A DNA stretch of 64,000 bases. Origin: CAYLLT01 sp964384465. GTDB lineage: Bacteria; Planctomycetota; Phycisphaerae; UBA1845; PWPN01. The notes below the pieces were generated by a model that was not told the DNA's origin, did not search any database, and saw nothing but the letters and a program-made list of their open reading frames with translations. The stretch covers positions 1-64,000 of the forward strand of contig CAYLLT010000012.1 in the NCBI GenBank assembly GCA_964384465.1, in the 5' to 3' direction. The position numbers and the translations under genes were made by a program. Position 1 is the first letter of the stretch. The number at the start of each line of letters is the position of its first letter. Below, in pieces: positions 9,435-18,109 of this stretch.

Positions 9435-10306
9435 GCGCATCGTTAACTGAACGGCCGGCCATCGTCACCGACGGCCGAGGGGCGATGGTCCCAGTCCTGG
9501 CTCGAATCATTGAACGCATTCCGGAAAGCTCGAACACGATGACCTACAGGTTGCAGCTCGCCGATCTGAAGGTGGCCGCGTCCTATCGCTTCCGTCCGGG
9601 CCAATTCAACATGCTTTACGTTTTCGGCGTGGGCGAAGCCGCCATCTCGATCAGTTCCGCCCCCGACGAGCCGGCGGTCCTCGAACACACCATTCGCCAT
9701 GTCGGCAGCGTGACCTCCGCAATCAACCGGTTGAGTGTCGGGGAGGTGATCGGTTTGCGGGGACCGTTCGGGAACAGTTGGCCGATCGCGCAGTGTCGGG
9801 GGCGGGACATACTGATGGTTGCCGGCGGCATCGGGATCGCCCCGCTTCGTTCAGCCATCCATCAACTGCTCCGGAACCGCAACGATTACCGGCGGCTCAT
9901 CCTGCTCTATGGCGTCCGATCGCCCGCCGACATGATCTTCAAACACGAGGTAGAGGAGTGGTCCAGACGCGATGACTTTCAAGTGCTGACCACGGTGGAT
10001 TATCCGGACGACGAATGGATCGGACCGGTCGGCGTGGTGACCGGGCTGCTGCGCCGCATCCGCGTGGATGCGGCCAGGACCAGCGTGCTGGTCTGCGGTC
10101 CGCGGGTGATGAACCGGGCGGCCGCGTATTCTTTTCTGTCCCACCATGTGCCACACGAGCACATTTTTGTTTCGCTCGAACGCAACATGCGCTGCGGCAT
10201 CGGCCAATGCGGGCACTGCCAGTACGGTCCGAAGTTCGTCTGCAAGGACGGGCCGGTGTTCTCCTACGCGTCGATCCGGCAGCTTATCGGAAGGGCGGAG
10301 GTGTAG
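9431..10306 (+). CDS. hydG: Group 3b [NiFe] hydrogenase, gamma (FAD/NAD(P)-binding) subunit
   Basis: A 291-residue ferredoxin-NADP reductase-like flavoprotein, the diaphorase subunit that lets the hydrogenase use NADP(H) or NAD(H). The FAD-binding barrel includes YRFRPGQFNMLYVF and AISISSAP. The nucleotide-binding fold has VAGGIGIAPLRSAI. A C-terminal [2Fe-2S] motif MRCGIGQCGHCQYG with a later FVC lies near residues 252-270. It overlaps hydB by ATGA and is followed one base later by hydD. The order beta-gamma-delta-alpha is the one known from Pyrococcus-type sulfhydrogenases. Confidence 0.92.
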   Translation: MSASLTERPAIVTDGRGAMVPVLARIIERIPESSNTMTYRLQLADLKVAASYRFRPGQFNMLYVFGVGEAAISISSAPDEPAVLEHTIRHVGSVTSAINRLSVGEVIGLRGPFGNSWPIAQCRGRDILMVAGGIGIAPLRSAIHQLLRNRNDYRRLILLYGVRSPADMIFKHEVEEWSRRDDFQVLTTVDYPDDEWIGPVGVVTGLLRRIRVDAARTSVLVCGPRVMNRAAAYSFLSHHVPHEHIFVSLERNMRCGIGQCGHCQYGPKFVCKDGPVFSYASIRQLIGRAEV

Positions 10307-10307
10307 C

Positions 10308-11102
10308 ATGGTCAAGCCGCCTGTTCCCAAGTTGGCCGTCTACAAGTTCAGTTCCTGCGACGGGTGCCAGCTTTCGCTGCTCGACCTCGAAGATGAGCTG
10401 CTCACGCTGGTCGGCGCGGTCAATGTGTCCTTCTTTCTGGAGGCGAGCCGGCACATCGAGCCCGGCCCGTACGACATCGGGCTGGTCGAGGGATCGATCT
10501 CGACGCCGGAAGAGGCGGAGCGGATCGTCCAGGTAAGGAAAGAATGCCGATACCTGGTGACCATCGGTGCCTGCGCCACTTCCGGCGGCATCCAGGCGTT
10601 GCGGAACTGGGCCGATGTCGAGGAATATAAGCGTGCGGTGTATGCGCGGCCGGAATTCATCCAGACGCTGGACACCGCTTCGCCGATCGCGGCGTATGTC
10701 ATGGTGGATTTCGAGCTGCGCGGTTGCCCGGTCAACAAATACCAACTGGTGGAGATCATTACCGCGCACCTGGCCGGACGCCGCCCGCAGATTCCCACGT
10801 ATAGTGTCTGCCTGGAGTGCAAACGGGCGGGCGATGTTTGCGTGGCGGTCGCCGCGGGTACGCCCTGCCTGGGGCCGATCACGCAGGCGGGCTGCGGCGC
10901 GTTGTGCCCCGCCTATTGCCGCGGCTGCTACAGTTGCTTCGGGCCGTCCGAGTCGGCCAATGTACGGGGCCTGTGCCGATACCTGGAACATTCCGGCAGC
11001 AGCGGGCCGCAGATCGTTCGCATGCTGCGCGGCTTCAATGGTTACCTTGAACCATTCAGGCAAGTGGGAGATGAATATGAGTGCAAAGCCGGCCGGAAAT
11101 GA
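10308..11102 (+). CDS. hydD: Group 3b [NiFe] hydrogenase, small (delta) subunit
   Basis: A 264-residue small subunit carrying the Fe-S clusters next to the active-site subunit. The N-terminal FSSCDGCQLSLLDLE binds the proximal cluster, followed by LVEGSISTPEEAE, TIGACATSGGIQALRNW, ELRGCPVNKYQLVE and the Cys-rich YSVCLECKRAGDVC and CRGCYSCFGPSE. The ATG at 10308 is chosen over upstream in-frame codons because it sits directly after the hydG stop and starts the conserved sequence. There is no Tat signal, so the enzyme is cytoplasmic. The 3' end overlaps hydA by 26 bases. Confidence 0.92.
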   Translation: MVKPPVPKLAVYKFSSCDGCQLSLLDLEDELLTLVGAVNVSFFLEASRHIEPGPYDIGLVEGSISTPEEAERIVQVRKECRYLVTIGACATSGGIQALRNWADVEEYKRAVYARPEFIQTLDTASPIAAYVMVDFELRGCPVNKYQLVEIITAHLAGRRPQIPTYSVCLECKRAGDVCVAVAAGTPCLGPITQAGCGALCPAYCRGCYSCFGPSESANVRGLCRYLEHSGSSGPQIVRMLRGFNGYLEPFRQVGDEYECKAGRK

Positions 11103-12396
11103 TCCGAATGAACGCGTCATTCGAGTGGAACACCTCGCCCGGGTGGAGGGGGAAGGCGCGCTGTACATTCGGACCGCCGGCGATCAGGTAGTCGATGTCA
11201 AGCTGAACATCTACGAACCACCGCGCTTCTTTGAAGCGTTTCTTCGCGGCAGAAGCTATGCCGAAGTGCCGGATATCACCGCCCGTATCTGCGGAATCTG
11301 TCCGGCCGCTTACCAGATGAGTTCGTGCCACGCGCTGGAGCATGCGTTTGGTGTGTACGTTGACGAACCGCTTCGATCGCTGCGCCGTCTTCTGTATTGC
11401 GGCGAATGGATCGAGTCGCACGTGCTGCACATGTTCATGCTGCATCTGCCGGACTTCATGGGATACGAGAGCGTCATTGCGATGGCCGCTGACCACAAGG
11501 ATGTGGTCGCGAAAGCACTCGCGTTAAAAAAGGCCGGCAATGCCATTGTCGGTCTGTTCGGCGGGCGGGAGGTTCATCCCATCAACGTGAAGGTCGGAGG
11601 CTTCTATCGACTTCCGTCGAAAGAACGAGCTGAAGAGGTGCTCGCCCTGCTCAAACAGAATCGAGAATTCGCAGTCGATGCCATCCGACTGGTGGCCGGC
11701 CAGCCGTTTCCGGATTTCGAGCAGAAATATGAATGCGTCGCGCTCAGACATCCGACGGAATACCCGTTCAACGAAGGCCGGCTGGTGAGCACATCGGGTC
11801 TGGATATTCCCATCGAGTCCTACCCGGATACGTTCGAGGAAATTCACGTCGAGCACTCGAATGCCTTGCACGGACGATTCAAGGACGGCCGGACGTACCT
11901 CGTGGGGCCGCTCGCCCGCATCAATCTCAACTTCGATCGGCTCCCCGATTCCGTCAGGCAGATCGCCGCCGAAGTGGGTTTTGAGGTACCGTGCAACAAT
12001 ACGTTCAAGAGCATCATCGCCCGGGGCCTGGAAACGCTCTTTGCCATCGACCACGCCATCGCGATTCTTGAAACATACGATCCGGCCGGACCGGCGAGTG
12101 TGCCCATCACGCCCCGTGCCGGCATCGGGCACGGTTGCACAGAGGCGCCCAGAGGGATTCTCTATCACCGTTACGAAGTGGGCGATGATGGTTTGATTAA
12201 AGAGGCCGTCATCTGTCCACCCACCGCCCAGAATCAGCCGCAGATCGAGGACGACTTGCGCCAATTCCTGCCCGGCATTCTGGACCGCTCTGAAGAGGAA
12301 ACGACCCTGCGGTGCGAGCAGCTTATCCGCAATTACGACCCGTGCATTTCGTGCGCGACGCATTTTCTTAAACTCAAGTGGGACCGATCGCCATGA
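11077..12396 (+). CDS. hydA: Group 3b [NiFe] hydrogenase, large (alpha) subunit
   Basis: Catalytic subunit, 439 residues. The four NiFe-binding cysteines are visible: L1 motif ARICGICPAAYQ (Cys72, Cys75) and L2 motif YDPCISCATH near the C-terminus. The ten residues after the L2 histidine (FLKLKWDRSP) would be the tail processed by the adjacent protease. The start at 11077 follows GTGGGAG at good spacing; an ATG two codons earlier is possible. Group 3b is inferred from gene order, the CATHFLKL terminus and the diaphorase subunit, not from a tree. hypBCDEF are not in the window. Confidence 0.92.
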   Translation: MSAKPAGNDPNERVIRVEHLARVEGEGALYIRTAGDQVVDVKLNIYEPPRFFEAFLRGRSYAEVPDITARICGICPAAYQMSSCHALEHAFGVYVDEPLRSLRRLLYCGEWIESHVLHMFMLHLPDFMGYESVIAMAADHKDVVAKALALKKAGNAIVGLFGGREVHPINVKVGGFYRLPSKERAEEVLALLKQNREFAVDAIRLVAGQPFPDFEQKYECVALRHPTEYPFNEGRLVSTSGLDIPIESYPDTFEEIHVEHSNALHGRFKDGRTYLVGPLARINLNFDRLPDSVRQIAAEVGFEVPCNNTFKSIIARGLETLFAIDHAIAILETYDPAGPASVPITPRAGIGHGCTEAPRGILYHRYEVGDDGLIKEAVICPPTAQNQPQIEDDLRQFLPGILDRSEEETTLRCEQLIRNYDPCISCATHFLKLKWDRSP

Positions 12397-12911
12397 ATCC
12401 GCGCGTACTTATCATCGGCGTCGGCAACCAGGACCGTGGAGACGACGCGGTGGGGCTGATCGTTGCCGGCGCGCTGGCTATTCGCATGGGTCGAATGGTG
12501 CGAGTGGGCTCAGGCGACTCCCTGCTTTGGGGGGTGCTGGACGGCAATCAAACCGCCGACCTGCTGATCATCGTCGATGCCGCCGAGGAAAGTTCCGGTT
12601 TGAGCGCGGGAGACTGGTGCAGAATCAGATTCCCGCAGCAGTCTGCCAGCATCGAACGGTCCCGGTTGCGCGACACGCATCGGCTGAACGTCGATCTCAT
12701 CCTTCGACTTGGGCAGGAGCTCGGCACGCTTCCGGCGGAGGTCTGGATTTATGCGCTGGCCGGCCGCAGCTTTGTAGTTGGAGAACCATTGTCGGCCCCC
12801 ATCGTTCGAGCGATTCCCAAGCTGGAAGAAACGATTGAAGCGGCGGTACACACCTGGCTGGAAACGCGCCCTCCATCGAGGTTACAACAAGGTGAGGTGC
12901 AATATGCATGA
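12393..12911 (+). CDS. [NiFe] hydrogenase maturation endopeptidase
   Basis: A 172-residue protein of the HycI/HyaD/HoxW peptidase family, which cleaves the C-terminal tail of the large subunit after nickel insertion. The N-terminus VLIIGVGNQDRGDDAVG and IIVDAAEES hold the two conserved acidic nickel ligands, and RDTHRLNVDLIL holds the conserved histidine. It starts in ATGA overlap with hydA, so expression is coupled to its substrate. The 3' end overlaps hypA by eight bases. Confidence 0.9.
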   Translation: MNPRVLIIGVGNQDRGDDAVGLIVAGALAIRMGRMVRVGSGDSLLWGVLDGNQTADLLIIVDAAEESSGLSAGDWCRIRFPQQSASIERSRLRDTHRLNVDLILRLGQELGTLPAEVWIYALAGRSFVVGEPLSAPIVRAIPKLEETIEAAVHTWLETRPPSRLQQGEVQYA

Positions 12912-13269
12912 ATCTTCGATCGCCATAGCGCTGGTCGAGCAGGCGGTGGACGCCGCTGGAAAGCACCGCGCCCATCAGATTGACGAAGTGGAAGTGCAGG
13001 TGGGAGTCATGCGGCGGATCGTTCCCGAAGCGCTGAAGCTGGCTTTTTCAGCAGCCAGCGCAGGGACCATTGCCGAGGACGCCAGGCTCAAGATCATCGA
13101 GGAGCGCATCATCGCGGTATGCCGGGTATGCGATTGCCTGTTCGCGCCGGAGAGCCTGACACTGGTCTGCCCGCGCTGCCAGCGGGCGGATGCGCGGATC
13201 GTGACGGGCAACGACATCATTCTTAAATCGCTGACCTGGAGAACGGAGGAGGAAATGGTGTCATCGTGA
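12904..13269 (+). CDS. hypA: Hydrogenase nickel incorporation protein HypA
   Basis: A 121-residue metallochaperone delivering nickel to the hydrogenase large subunit. The N-terminal MHESSIA carries the nickel-binding His2. The zinc site is CRVCDC followed by CPRC, the usual two CxxC knuckles. The start is fixed by the MHE motif. It is the last gene of the hydrogenase operon and converges on the minus-strand gene at 13274 with four bases between, so no terminator fits there. Confidence 0.93.
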   Translation: MHESSIAIALVEQAVDAAGKHRAHQIDEVEVQVGVMRRIVPEALKLAFSAASAGTIAEDARLKIIEERIIAVCRVCDCLFAPESLTLVCPRCQRADARIVTGNDIILKSLTWRTEEEMVSS

Positions 13270-13273
13270 TAAG

Positions 13274-15307
13274 TTAAATGGATGGCAAAGCGCAATAGCG
13301 CAGCCGGAGCAGTTCGAAATTGCAGAGGCTCACCTGAATCTCACCTTTTTCGTCGGTTTTCAACTCCCCATCGGGTGTCATGGTCAGTAACAGGTGGTTT
13401 CCGCCGAGGTTGGGCGCGTCGCAGCCGACGGCGTCCAGTCGGGCCTTTTCCCGTTCGACAGTTTCTCGATAAAACAATTCGCCGACCAACTTGAATTCAT
13501 AAGCCGTCAGCGCATCAATACACCAGATGACCTCCAGCTCTCCGCTCCCGTCGCGAGAAAGCACGCCGCGGTCATTAAATGGAAGTACCAACTGGTAGTC
13601 ATCGATGATGGGATCGGCAAGGCCGATCGCCTGCAATCGTCGGCGGATGCACTGCGTGACGTGGCGGTATTCCTCATTGCTCAGCAGCCGATCGTCCAAC
13701 GCTTTTTCGAGATCGATGAACCCCCAGTGTCCCTGCGGGCGGTAGGATGTGTGCGGGTCCATCCCGCGGTAGTAACCCCAAATGGTGTAATAATCGTGCT
13801 GCGGGCTCAGGATCGGTTCGCATTCCGGTTCCGGAGTCAACAGATCCGCGTGGGTCAGATATCGCCGCTCATCGTGGAGGTAACCGGCCTTGGTGGACTG
13901 GTGGCCTGTGCGGTAGATCGCGCGGGGATATACGGTCGAGATGCCCGCCTGCCGAAGGCTCTCCGCGATGGCCACATCTTCGAATGGACTGTTGTATCCC
14001 TGCTCGCGGATGCTTTTGCCCTGTTCGTAGAAGGGATCGACATACGGCCGCTCGCCGACTCTCGAACGGCGGTAGACCACGTGGATGTTGTCGCGGGTCA
14101 GGGTTCGATACACCTCATTAGTGAGGGCCAGTTTGAGCCGCGGCGTTCGCCGCCAGCGGTCAGGCAGAAAGAAATCGAACAGTTCGGAGTCGTTTCCCAC
14201 CACCCACAGCTTGCCGCCGTTGGGTGCGGTGCCGTAGATGTAGTTCACGCCCAAGATTTTCATCCGCTTCAGGTGCGGTGGAAGCGGGGTGGAGGATTCT
14301 TCCGACCGATGGCTCTGCAACTGCCAGTACCGTGCCCGGCGGACATATCGGAACTGATGCTGGTACTCAACGGTCCGTTGCAGGAGTTCGAAATCCACCA
14401 GGCCGTAAACGAGTTCGCCACGGCGAATCTCGTCTGTGGCGGACCGGCCGGTGCGGCGCATCAGTCCACCATTCCCGCGCTGTTGCCGGACAATGAAGTG
14501 CTTTGGCTTGTTATCCAGGACGCGGAAGCCTTTCGACCGCAGGTCGGCGATGACTCGGCTGGTCAGCGTATGGAGTTCTGACGCTCCGATCTGGCCCGCG
14601 GCGGATGCTTCCTCAGCGTTGATCCCCTTGATCCAACTGTATAACAGTACATAGTCGCGACGGATGTCCAGCTCGATGGCCGACTCCGTGTTCTCCTGAT
14701 TTTCGTATAGCAGCCGCTGATGCATGTCGAACGCAGTCGGACAGCGCCCGAGCTGCCAGACCTCGAACTTTTCGGGCGGAGCATAGATCGCCAGCGGGCG
14801 CTGGGCCAACACATGGACATCCTTGGGACCGTACAGGCCCCGCCGCATCTCCATCACCAGTCCGAATTCCTCCATCGGACTGTTAAACCGCGCGTTGGCC
14901 AGATCCACCGGCGAGATTTTTTCCGGGAATGACGTAGCCACCACAAGAGGAACATTCTGTGCCACGCGTGAAAACTTGACCACCACCTCAATACTCGGTG
15001 GGGCGTCCGGTTTGGTCCGCACGCGGTACACGTTTCCCGTCGATCCGGCCAGCTTCTCTCCGGCGCGGCTATACCACTGGTCGGCGTACCAGTTCTCCGG
15101 AAGCAGTTGACGCAGAAAGGGCCAGCCCTCTCGCGTGACGAACAGATCCCCGCCCGGCGGCACATGCACGCGAGCGTAGTCCACTCCAAAGGCCTGGATC
15201 ACCCTCTCTGCCGGCAACCGGTCGAATGGTGTGGCGGCGATTGGGTCAAGGGTCGTCGACGACCCAAGCTCTCTTGCCGGATCGGCATTTGTGGTTAGCC
15301 CAGACAT
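13274..15307 (-). CDS. Tandem-duplicated kinase-like protein, function unknown
   Basis: A 677-residue protein I do not recognise. It appears to be two copies of one fold. FGVDYARVHVPPGG (about 39) aligns with LGVNYIYGTAPNGG (about 351); LLPENWY with FLPDRWR; FNSPMEEFGLVMEMRRG with YNSPFEDVAIAESLRQAG; RRDYVLLYSWIKGI with QHDYYTIWGYYRGM; YGLVDFELL with WGFIDLEKAL. The first half has kinase-like hallmarks: IEVVVKFSRV (possible Lys), RVLDNKPKHFIV (like a catalytic loop) and GLVDFELL (like a DFG-region Asp). The second half has lost most of them. It is the fourth gene of the nfn operon, 27 bp after the small gene. Residues 15-20 (GSSTTL) come from a 16 bp palindromic repeat. Kinase fold is inference. 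Confidence 0.75.
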   Translation of the reverse strand: MSGLTTNADPARELGSSTTLDPIAATPFDRLPAERVIQAFGVDYARVHVPPGGDLFVTREGWPFLRQLLPENWYADQWYSRAGEKLAGSTGNVYRVRTKPDAPPSIEVVVKFSRVAQNVPLVVATSFPEKISPVDLANARFNSPMEEFGLVMEMRRGLYGPKDVHVLAQRPLAIYAPPEKFEVWQLGRCPTAFDMHQRLLYENQENTESAIELDIRRDYVLLYSWIKGINAEEASAAGQIGASELHTLTSRVIADLRSKGFRVLDNKPKHFIVRQQRGNGGLMRRTGRSATDEIRRGELVYGLVDFELLQRTVEYQHQFRYVRRARYWQLQSHRSEESSTPLPPHLKRMKILGVNYIYGTAPNGGKLWVVGNDSELFDFFLPDRWRRTPRLKLALTNEVYRTLTRDNIHVVYRRSRVGERPYVDPFYEQGKSIREQGYNSPFEDVAIAESLRQAGISTVYPRAIYRTGHQSTKAGYLHDERRYLTHADLLTPEPECEPILSPQHDYYTIWGYYRGMDPHTSYRPQGHWGFIDLEKALDDRLLSNEEYRHVTQCIRRRLQAIGLADPIIDDYQLVLPFNDRGVLSRDGSGELEVIWCIDALTAYEFKLVGELFYRETVEREKARLDAVGCDAPNLGGNHLLLTMTPDGELKTDEKGEIQVSLCNFELLRLRYCALPSI
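15250..15265. repeat. 16 bp palindrome family B, in the kinase-like gene
   Basis: GGGTCGTCGACGACCC, translated as GSSTT. On the gene strand the flanks read CTT before and TTGAC after, shared with the copies at 17023 and 50679. Confidence 0.95.
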
Positions 15308-15334
15308 TGTGTTGTCCTGCGCATACGGTTCGCA

Positions 15335-15583
15335 TCACGGGATCATTGATTCCCGCGGTTCGTTCCAAAAGCACGGGCAGTCATCGGGAAAATATACGTC
15401 CACCAACGAGCCAGTCTCTTCACTACGGCGCCGTCGCTCGGCAAAAGCAAACTCGATCGCCTCGTACTGGTTATCAAACTGCTTCAGTTCTTCCCGTATG
15501 CCATGGCCGCGACAGATCGAGACCACCCATGACTGATGATCGTCACCACGCAGAACACACAGATCGCCGATCGGTGGCTTCAT
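15335..15583 (-). CDS. Small conserved-looking protein of unknown function in the nfn operon
   Basis: An 82-residue soluble protein. The core (CVLRGDDHQSWVVSICRGHG, then YEAIEFAFAERRRR) loosely resembles small DUF2188-like domains with a W-x-V strand and an AIExA helix, but the match is weak. The C-terminus FPDDCPCFWNEP has two cysteines. The ATG overlaps the nfnB stop by four bases (ATGA), so it is translationally coupled to the transhydrogenase. No function is proposed. Confidence 0.6.
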   Translation of the reverse strand: MKPPIGDLCVLRGDDHQSWVVSICRGHGIREELKQFDNQYEAIEFAFAERRRRSEETGSLVDVYFPDDCPCFWNEPRESMIP

Positions 15584-17055
15584 GGCTGGACTCCTTGCTG
15601 AATCCGGGCACCGGGGATAAGCGTATGCAGATATCGATCGATCGAGCGCGCGACGCGTTTGCCGTCGCCCATGGCCAGGATCACCGTCGCGGCGCCGCGG
15701 GCGATGTCGCCGCCGGCAAACACGCCGGGCTTGCTGGTCATGCCGTCGGCGTCAATCTCGATATAACCCTTCGCGGTGAGCTTCAGATCCGGCGTGGTCT
15801 GCGTCAGCAGCGGGTTGGCCCGCGTGCCGACGGCTTCGATGACCATCTGGCAGGGAATCTCGAACTCGCTGCCCTCCACGGAAATGGGTCGGGCTCGTCC
15901 GGAAGCATCCGCAACACCCAACCGCATGCGAACGCACCGTAAAGCCCGCACCCTGCGCTGCTCGTCGCCGAGAATCTCGATGGGATTCGTCAGCAGTTGA
16001 AATTCAATTCCTTCCTCCTCGGCGTGGTGGATTTCTTCGATGCGGGCGGGCATTTCGGCGTGAGATCGGCGATAGACCAGCGTCGCGCTTTCTGCGCCCA
16101 TGCGCCGCGCCGTCCGAATGGCGTCCATCGCCGTGTTGCCGCCGCCGACCACCACGACCTGCCGGGCCTTAAGCACCGGCGTGTCGGACTGCGGTTCATA
16201 GGCATGCATCAGATTGACGCGGGTCAGGTATTCGTTGGCGCTGTAGACGCCTTTCAAATTTTCTCCCGGAATTCCGAGGAAAACCGGCAAGCCCGCGCCA
16301 TTGGCAATGAATACCGCGTTGAATCCTTCTTCCCGCATGAGGTCATCGAGCGTGTACGTTTGCCCGATGATGACATTGGGAACGATTCGCACGCCGAGGC
16401 GTTCCAGCTTCGCAACCTCCTCACGGACGATGGATTTGGGAAGTCGGAACTCCGGAATGCCGTACACGAGTACGCCGCCGGGTTCGTGAAGGGCTTCGAA
16501 GATGGTGACGGTGTGTCCCTTGCGGGCGAGTTCTCCGGCCGCGGTCAGTCCGGCCGGCCCGCTACCCACGACCGCCACCTTGAATCCGCTCGGTTGAATC
16601 TCGTCCTGTTGACGGCCGCGGCCATGCTCACGCGCCCAGTCGGCGACAAACCGTTCGAGATGCCCGATGGCCACCGACGTACCGCAGCCTTTGCCGCGAA
16701 CGCACTGGGCTTCACATTGCTTCTCCTGCGGGCAGACGCGGCCGGAGATGCTCGCCAGGCAGTTGTCCTGGAGCAGCACATCCGCCGCTCCGGCCATGTC
16801 GCCCGAGGCCACCAGCCGAATGAAGCCGGGGATGTCGATCTGTACGGGGCAACCCTGAATACATTTCGCATCCTTGCACTCCAGACAACGTCTGGCCTCG
16901 ACCGCGGCCAACCGTTCATCGAGACCGAGATTCACTTCCTCAAACGAGCAGCGTCTCTCCAGGGCGTCACGCGCGGGCATCGTCTGCCGATCGATCTTCA
17001 TGCGCTCCGAAGGTTTCAACTTGGGTCGTCGACGACCCTTGACGTTGTTCGACAT
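15580..17055 (-). CDS. nfnB: NfnB / GltA-like FAD-dependent oxidoreductase, large subunit of electron-bifurcating transhydrogenase
   Basis: A 491-residue protein of the glutamate-synthase small-subunit fold. With the preceding gene it forms NfnAB, which couples reduced ferredoxin plus NADH to reduction of two NADP+. The N-terminal [4Fe-4S] ligands are CLECKDAKCIQGCP and CPQEKQCEAQCVRGKGCG. FAD binding is at VAVVGSGPAGLTAAGELA, NADP(H) binding at VVVVGGGNTAMDAIRTA, and the second FAD motif at GVFAGGDIARGAATVI. No glutamate synthase large subunit is nearby, while the NfnA partner is six bases upstream. Residues 6-12 (KGRRRPK) are encoded by a 16 bp palindromic repeat. Confidence 0.9.
   Translation of the reverse strand: MSNNVKGRRRPKLKPSERMKIDRQTMPARDALERRCSFEEVNLGLDERLAAVEARRCLECKDAKCIQGCPVQIDIPGFIRLVASGDMAGAADVLLQDNCLASISGRVCPQEKQCEAQCVRGKGCGTSVAIGHLERFVADWAREHGRGRQQDEIQPSGFKVAVVGSGPAGLTAAGELARKGHTVTIFEALHEPGGVLVYGIPEFRLPKSIVREEVAKLERLGVRIVPNVIIGQTYTLDDLMREEGFNAVFIANGAGLPVFLGIPGENLKGVYSANEYLTRVNLMHAYEPQSDTPVLKARQVVVVGGGNTAMDAIRTARRMGAESATLVYRRSHAEMPARIEEIHHAEEEGIEFQLLTNPIEILGDEQRRVRALRCVRMRLGVADASGRARPISVEGSEFEIPCQMVIEAVGTRANPLLTQTTPDLKLTAKGYIEIDADGMTSKPGVFAGGDIARGAATVILAMGDGKRVARSIDRYLHTLIPGARIQQGVQP
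17023..17038. repeat. 16 bp palindrome family B, in nfnB
   Basis: GGGTCGTCGACGACCC within codons 6-12 of nfnB, read in a different frame from the kinase-like gene copy. The flanks (CTT...TTGACG) match the 15250 copy. Confidence 0.95.
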
Positions 17056-17061
17056 GCTCGA

Positions 17062-17916
17062 TCAGGCCTCCATGTGCGAAACCCGGCAGCTCTGCCGCTC
17101 GTTCGCCGCCCGCTCCTGATCACGATAGGCCGTCAGCCGGTCCGCCAGCTCCTGGAAATCCACTTGGTGGGCATCAAATTCCGGACCGTCCACGCAGGCG
17201 AATCGCATCTGCCCGCCGACCTGCACGCGGCACCCTCCGCACATCCCGGTGCCGTCCACCATGATGGGGTTCAAGGATGCAACGGTGTGTATCTCAAAGG
17301 GACGCGTCAGCTCGGCGACCGCGCGCATCATGGGTACGGGGCCCGCTGCGAACACCGCGTCAACGGGCCGGTCCGGCCGTTCAATCAACTGCCTGAGCTG
17401 GTCGGTCACCAGGCCGGCAAAGCCGTAGCTGCCGTCGTCCGTGCACGGATAGACTGCGTCGCAGATGCCGGCCAACTCCGTCTCGAGGATGATCTTTGTG
17501 CGCGAGCGACCCCCAATAACGGCAGAGACGTAATTGCCCTCGGACTTGAGCGCTGCTGCCTGGGGATAGATGACGGCCGTGCCCACGCCGCCTCCAACCA
17601 CGACAGCATGCCCGAAGCAGGCCAGCTCCGTGCGACGGCCGAGCGGGCCGGCGACATCCATCAAATGATCGCCTTTGGCCAGGGCGCAGATTTGGCGAGT
17701 GGTCGCTCCGACGGCTTGCACAATCAGCACGATGCTGCCGGCCCGGCGGTCACTGTCTGCAATCGTGAGCGGAATGCGTTCGCCATCCTGCGAGACGCGG
17801 ACGATCACAAACTGCCCCGGCCCGCAGTGTCGGACAACGTGAGGTGCTAGCACAACGAGCCGTCGGATGTTGGGCGCCAGCCAGACGGCATCGAGGATCT
17901 CGTAATGCGTGCTCAT
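17062..17916 (-). CDS. nfnA: NfnA, small subunit of electron-bifurcating transhydrogenase
   Basis: A 284-residue ferredoxin-NADP+ reductase family protein (also known as sulfide dehydrogenase beta, SudB). It has an FAD domain (CGPGQFVIVRVSQDGERIPL), a nucleotide domain (VVVGGGVGTAVIYPQAAAL) and a C-terminal [2Fe-2S] ligand set (MCGGCRVQVGG, then RFACVDGPEFDAHQVDF), the signature of NfnA rather than a plain FNR. The ATG at 17916 is preferred over one seven codons upstream. The gene is the first of a four-gene operon with a sigma54-type promoter about 50 bp upstream. Confidence 0.9.
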   Translation of the reverse strand: MSTHYEILDAVWLAPNIRRLVVLAPHVVRHCGPGQFVIVRVSQDGERIPLTIADSDRRAGSIVLIVQAVGATTRQICALAKGDHLMDVAGPLGRRTELACFGHAVVVGGGVGTAVIYPQAAALKSEGNYVSAVIGGRSRTKIILETELAGICDAVYPCTDDGSYGFAGLVTDQLRQLIERPDRPVDAVFAAGPVPMMRAVAELTRPFEIHTVASLNPIMVDGTGMCGGCRVQVGGQMRFACVDGPEFDAHQVDFQELADRLTAYRDQERAANERQSCRVSHMEA

Positions 17917-17966
17917 GACACTCCGGCGACGAACCATTCCCGACGCGTATTCCCTGGGAGCATTTC

Positions 17967-17982
17967 AGCAAGCGCCGTGCCG
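17967..17982 (-). promoter_or_regulatory. Sigma54 (-24/-12) promoter of the nfn operon
   Basis: Read on the minus strand the sequence is CGGCACGGCGCTTGCT: GG-N10-GC spacing, GGCACG at -24 and TTGCT at -12. Transcription would start near 17956, about 40 bp before the nfnA ATG. Upstream (18060-18076) lies TGCGCC-GAAT-GGCGCA, a perfect short inverted repeat that could be an activator site. Confidence 0.65.
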
Positions 17983-18109
17983 TAGAGTCGGCTGATCGTC
18001 TGGAGCGAGCCCCGCCAAGCGTGGTCAAATCGGGGGTGAGTGAGCGGTGCGACAGGGCGGTGCGCCGAATGGCGCAAAGATAGAGCCTTTTAGCGCAACG
18101 GGGCGCGAG

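Noticed and set aside
15997..17850. Plus-strand open frame of about 617 codons
   Set aside because: Antisense to nfnB and nfnA, both with clear cofactor motifs; the composition is a mirror of those genes.
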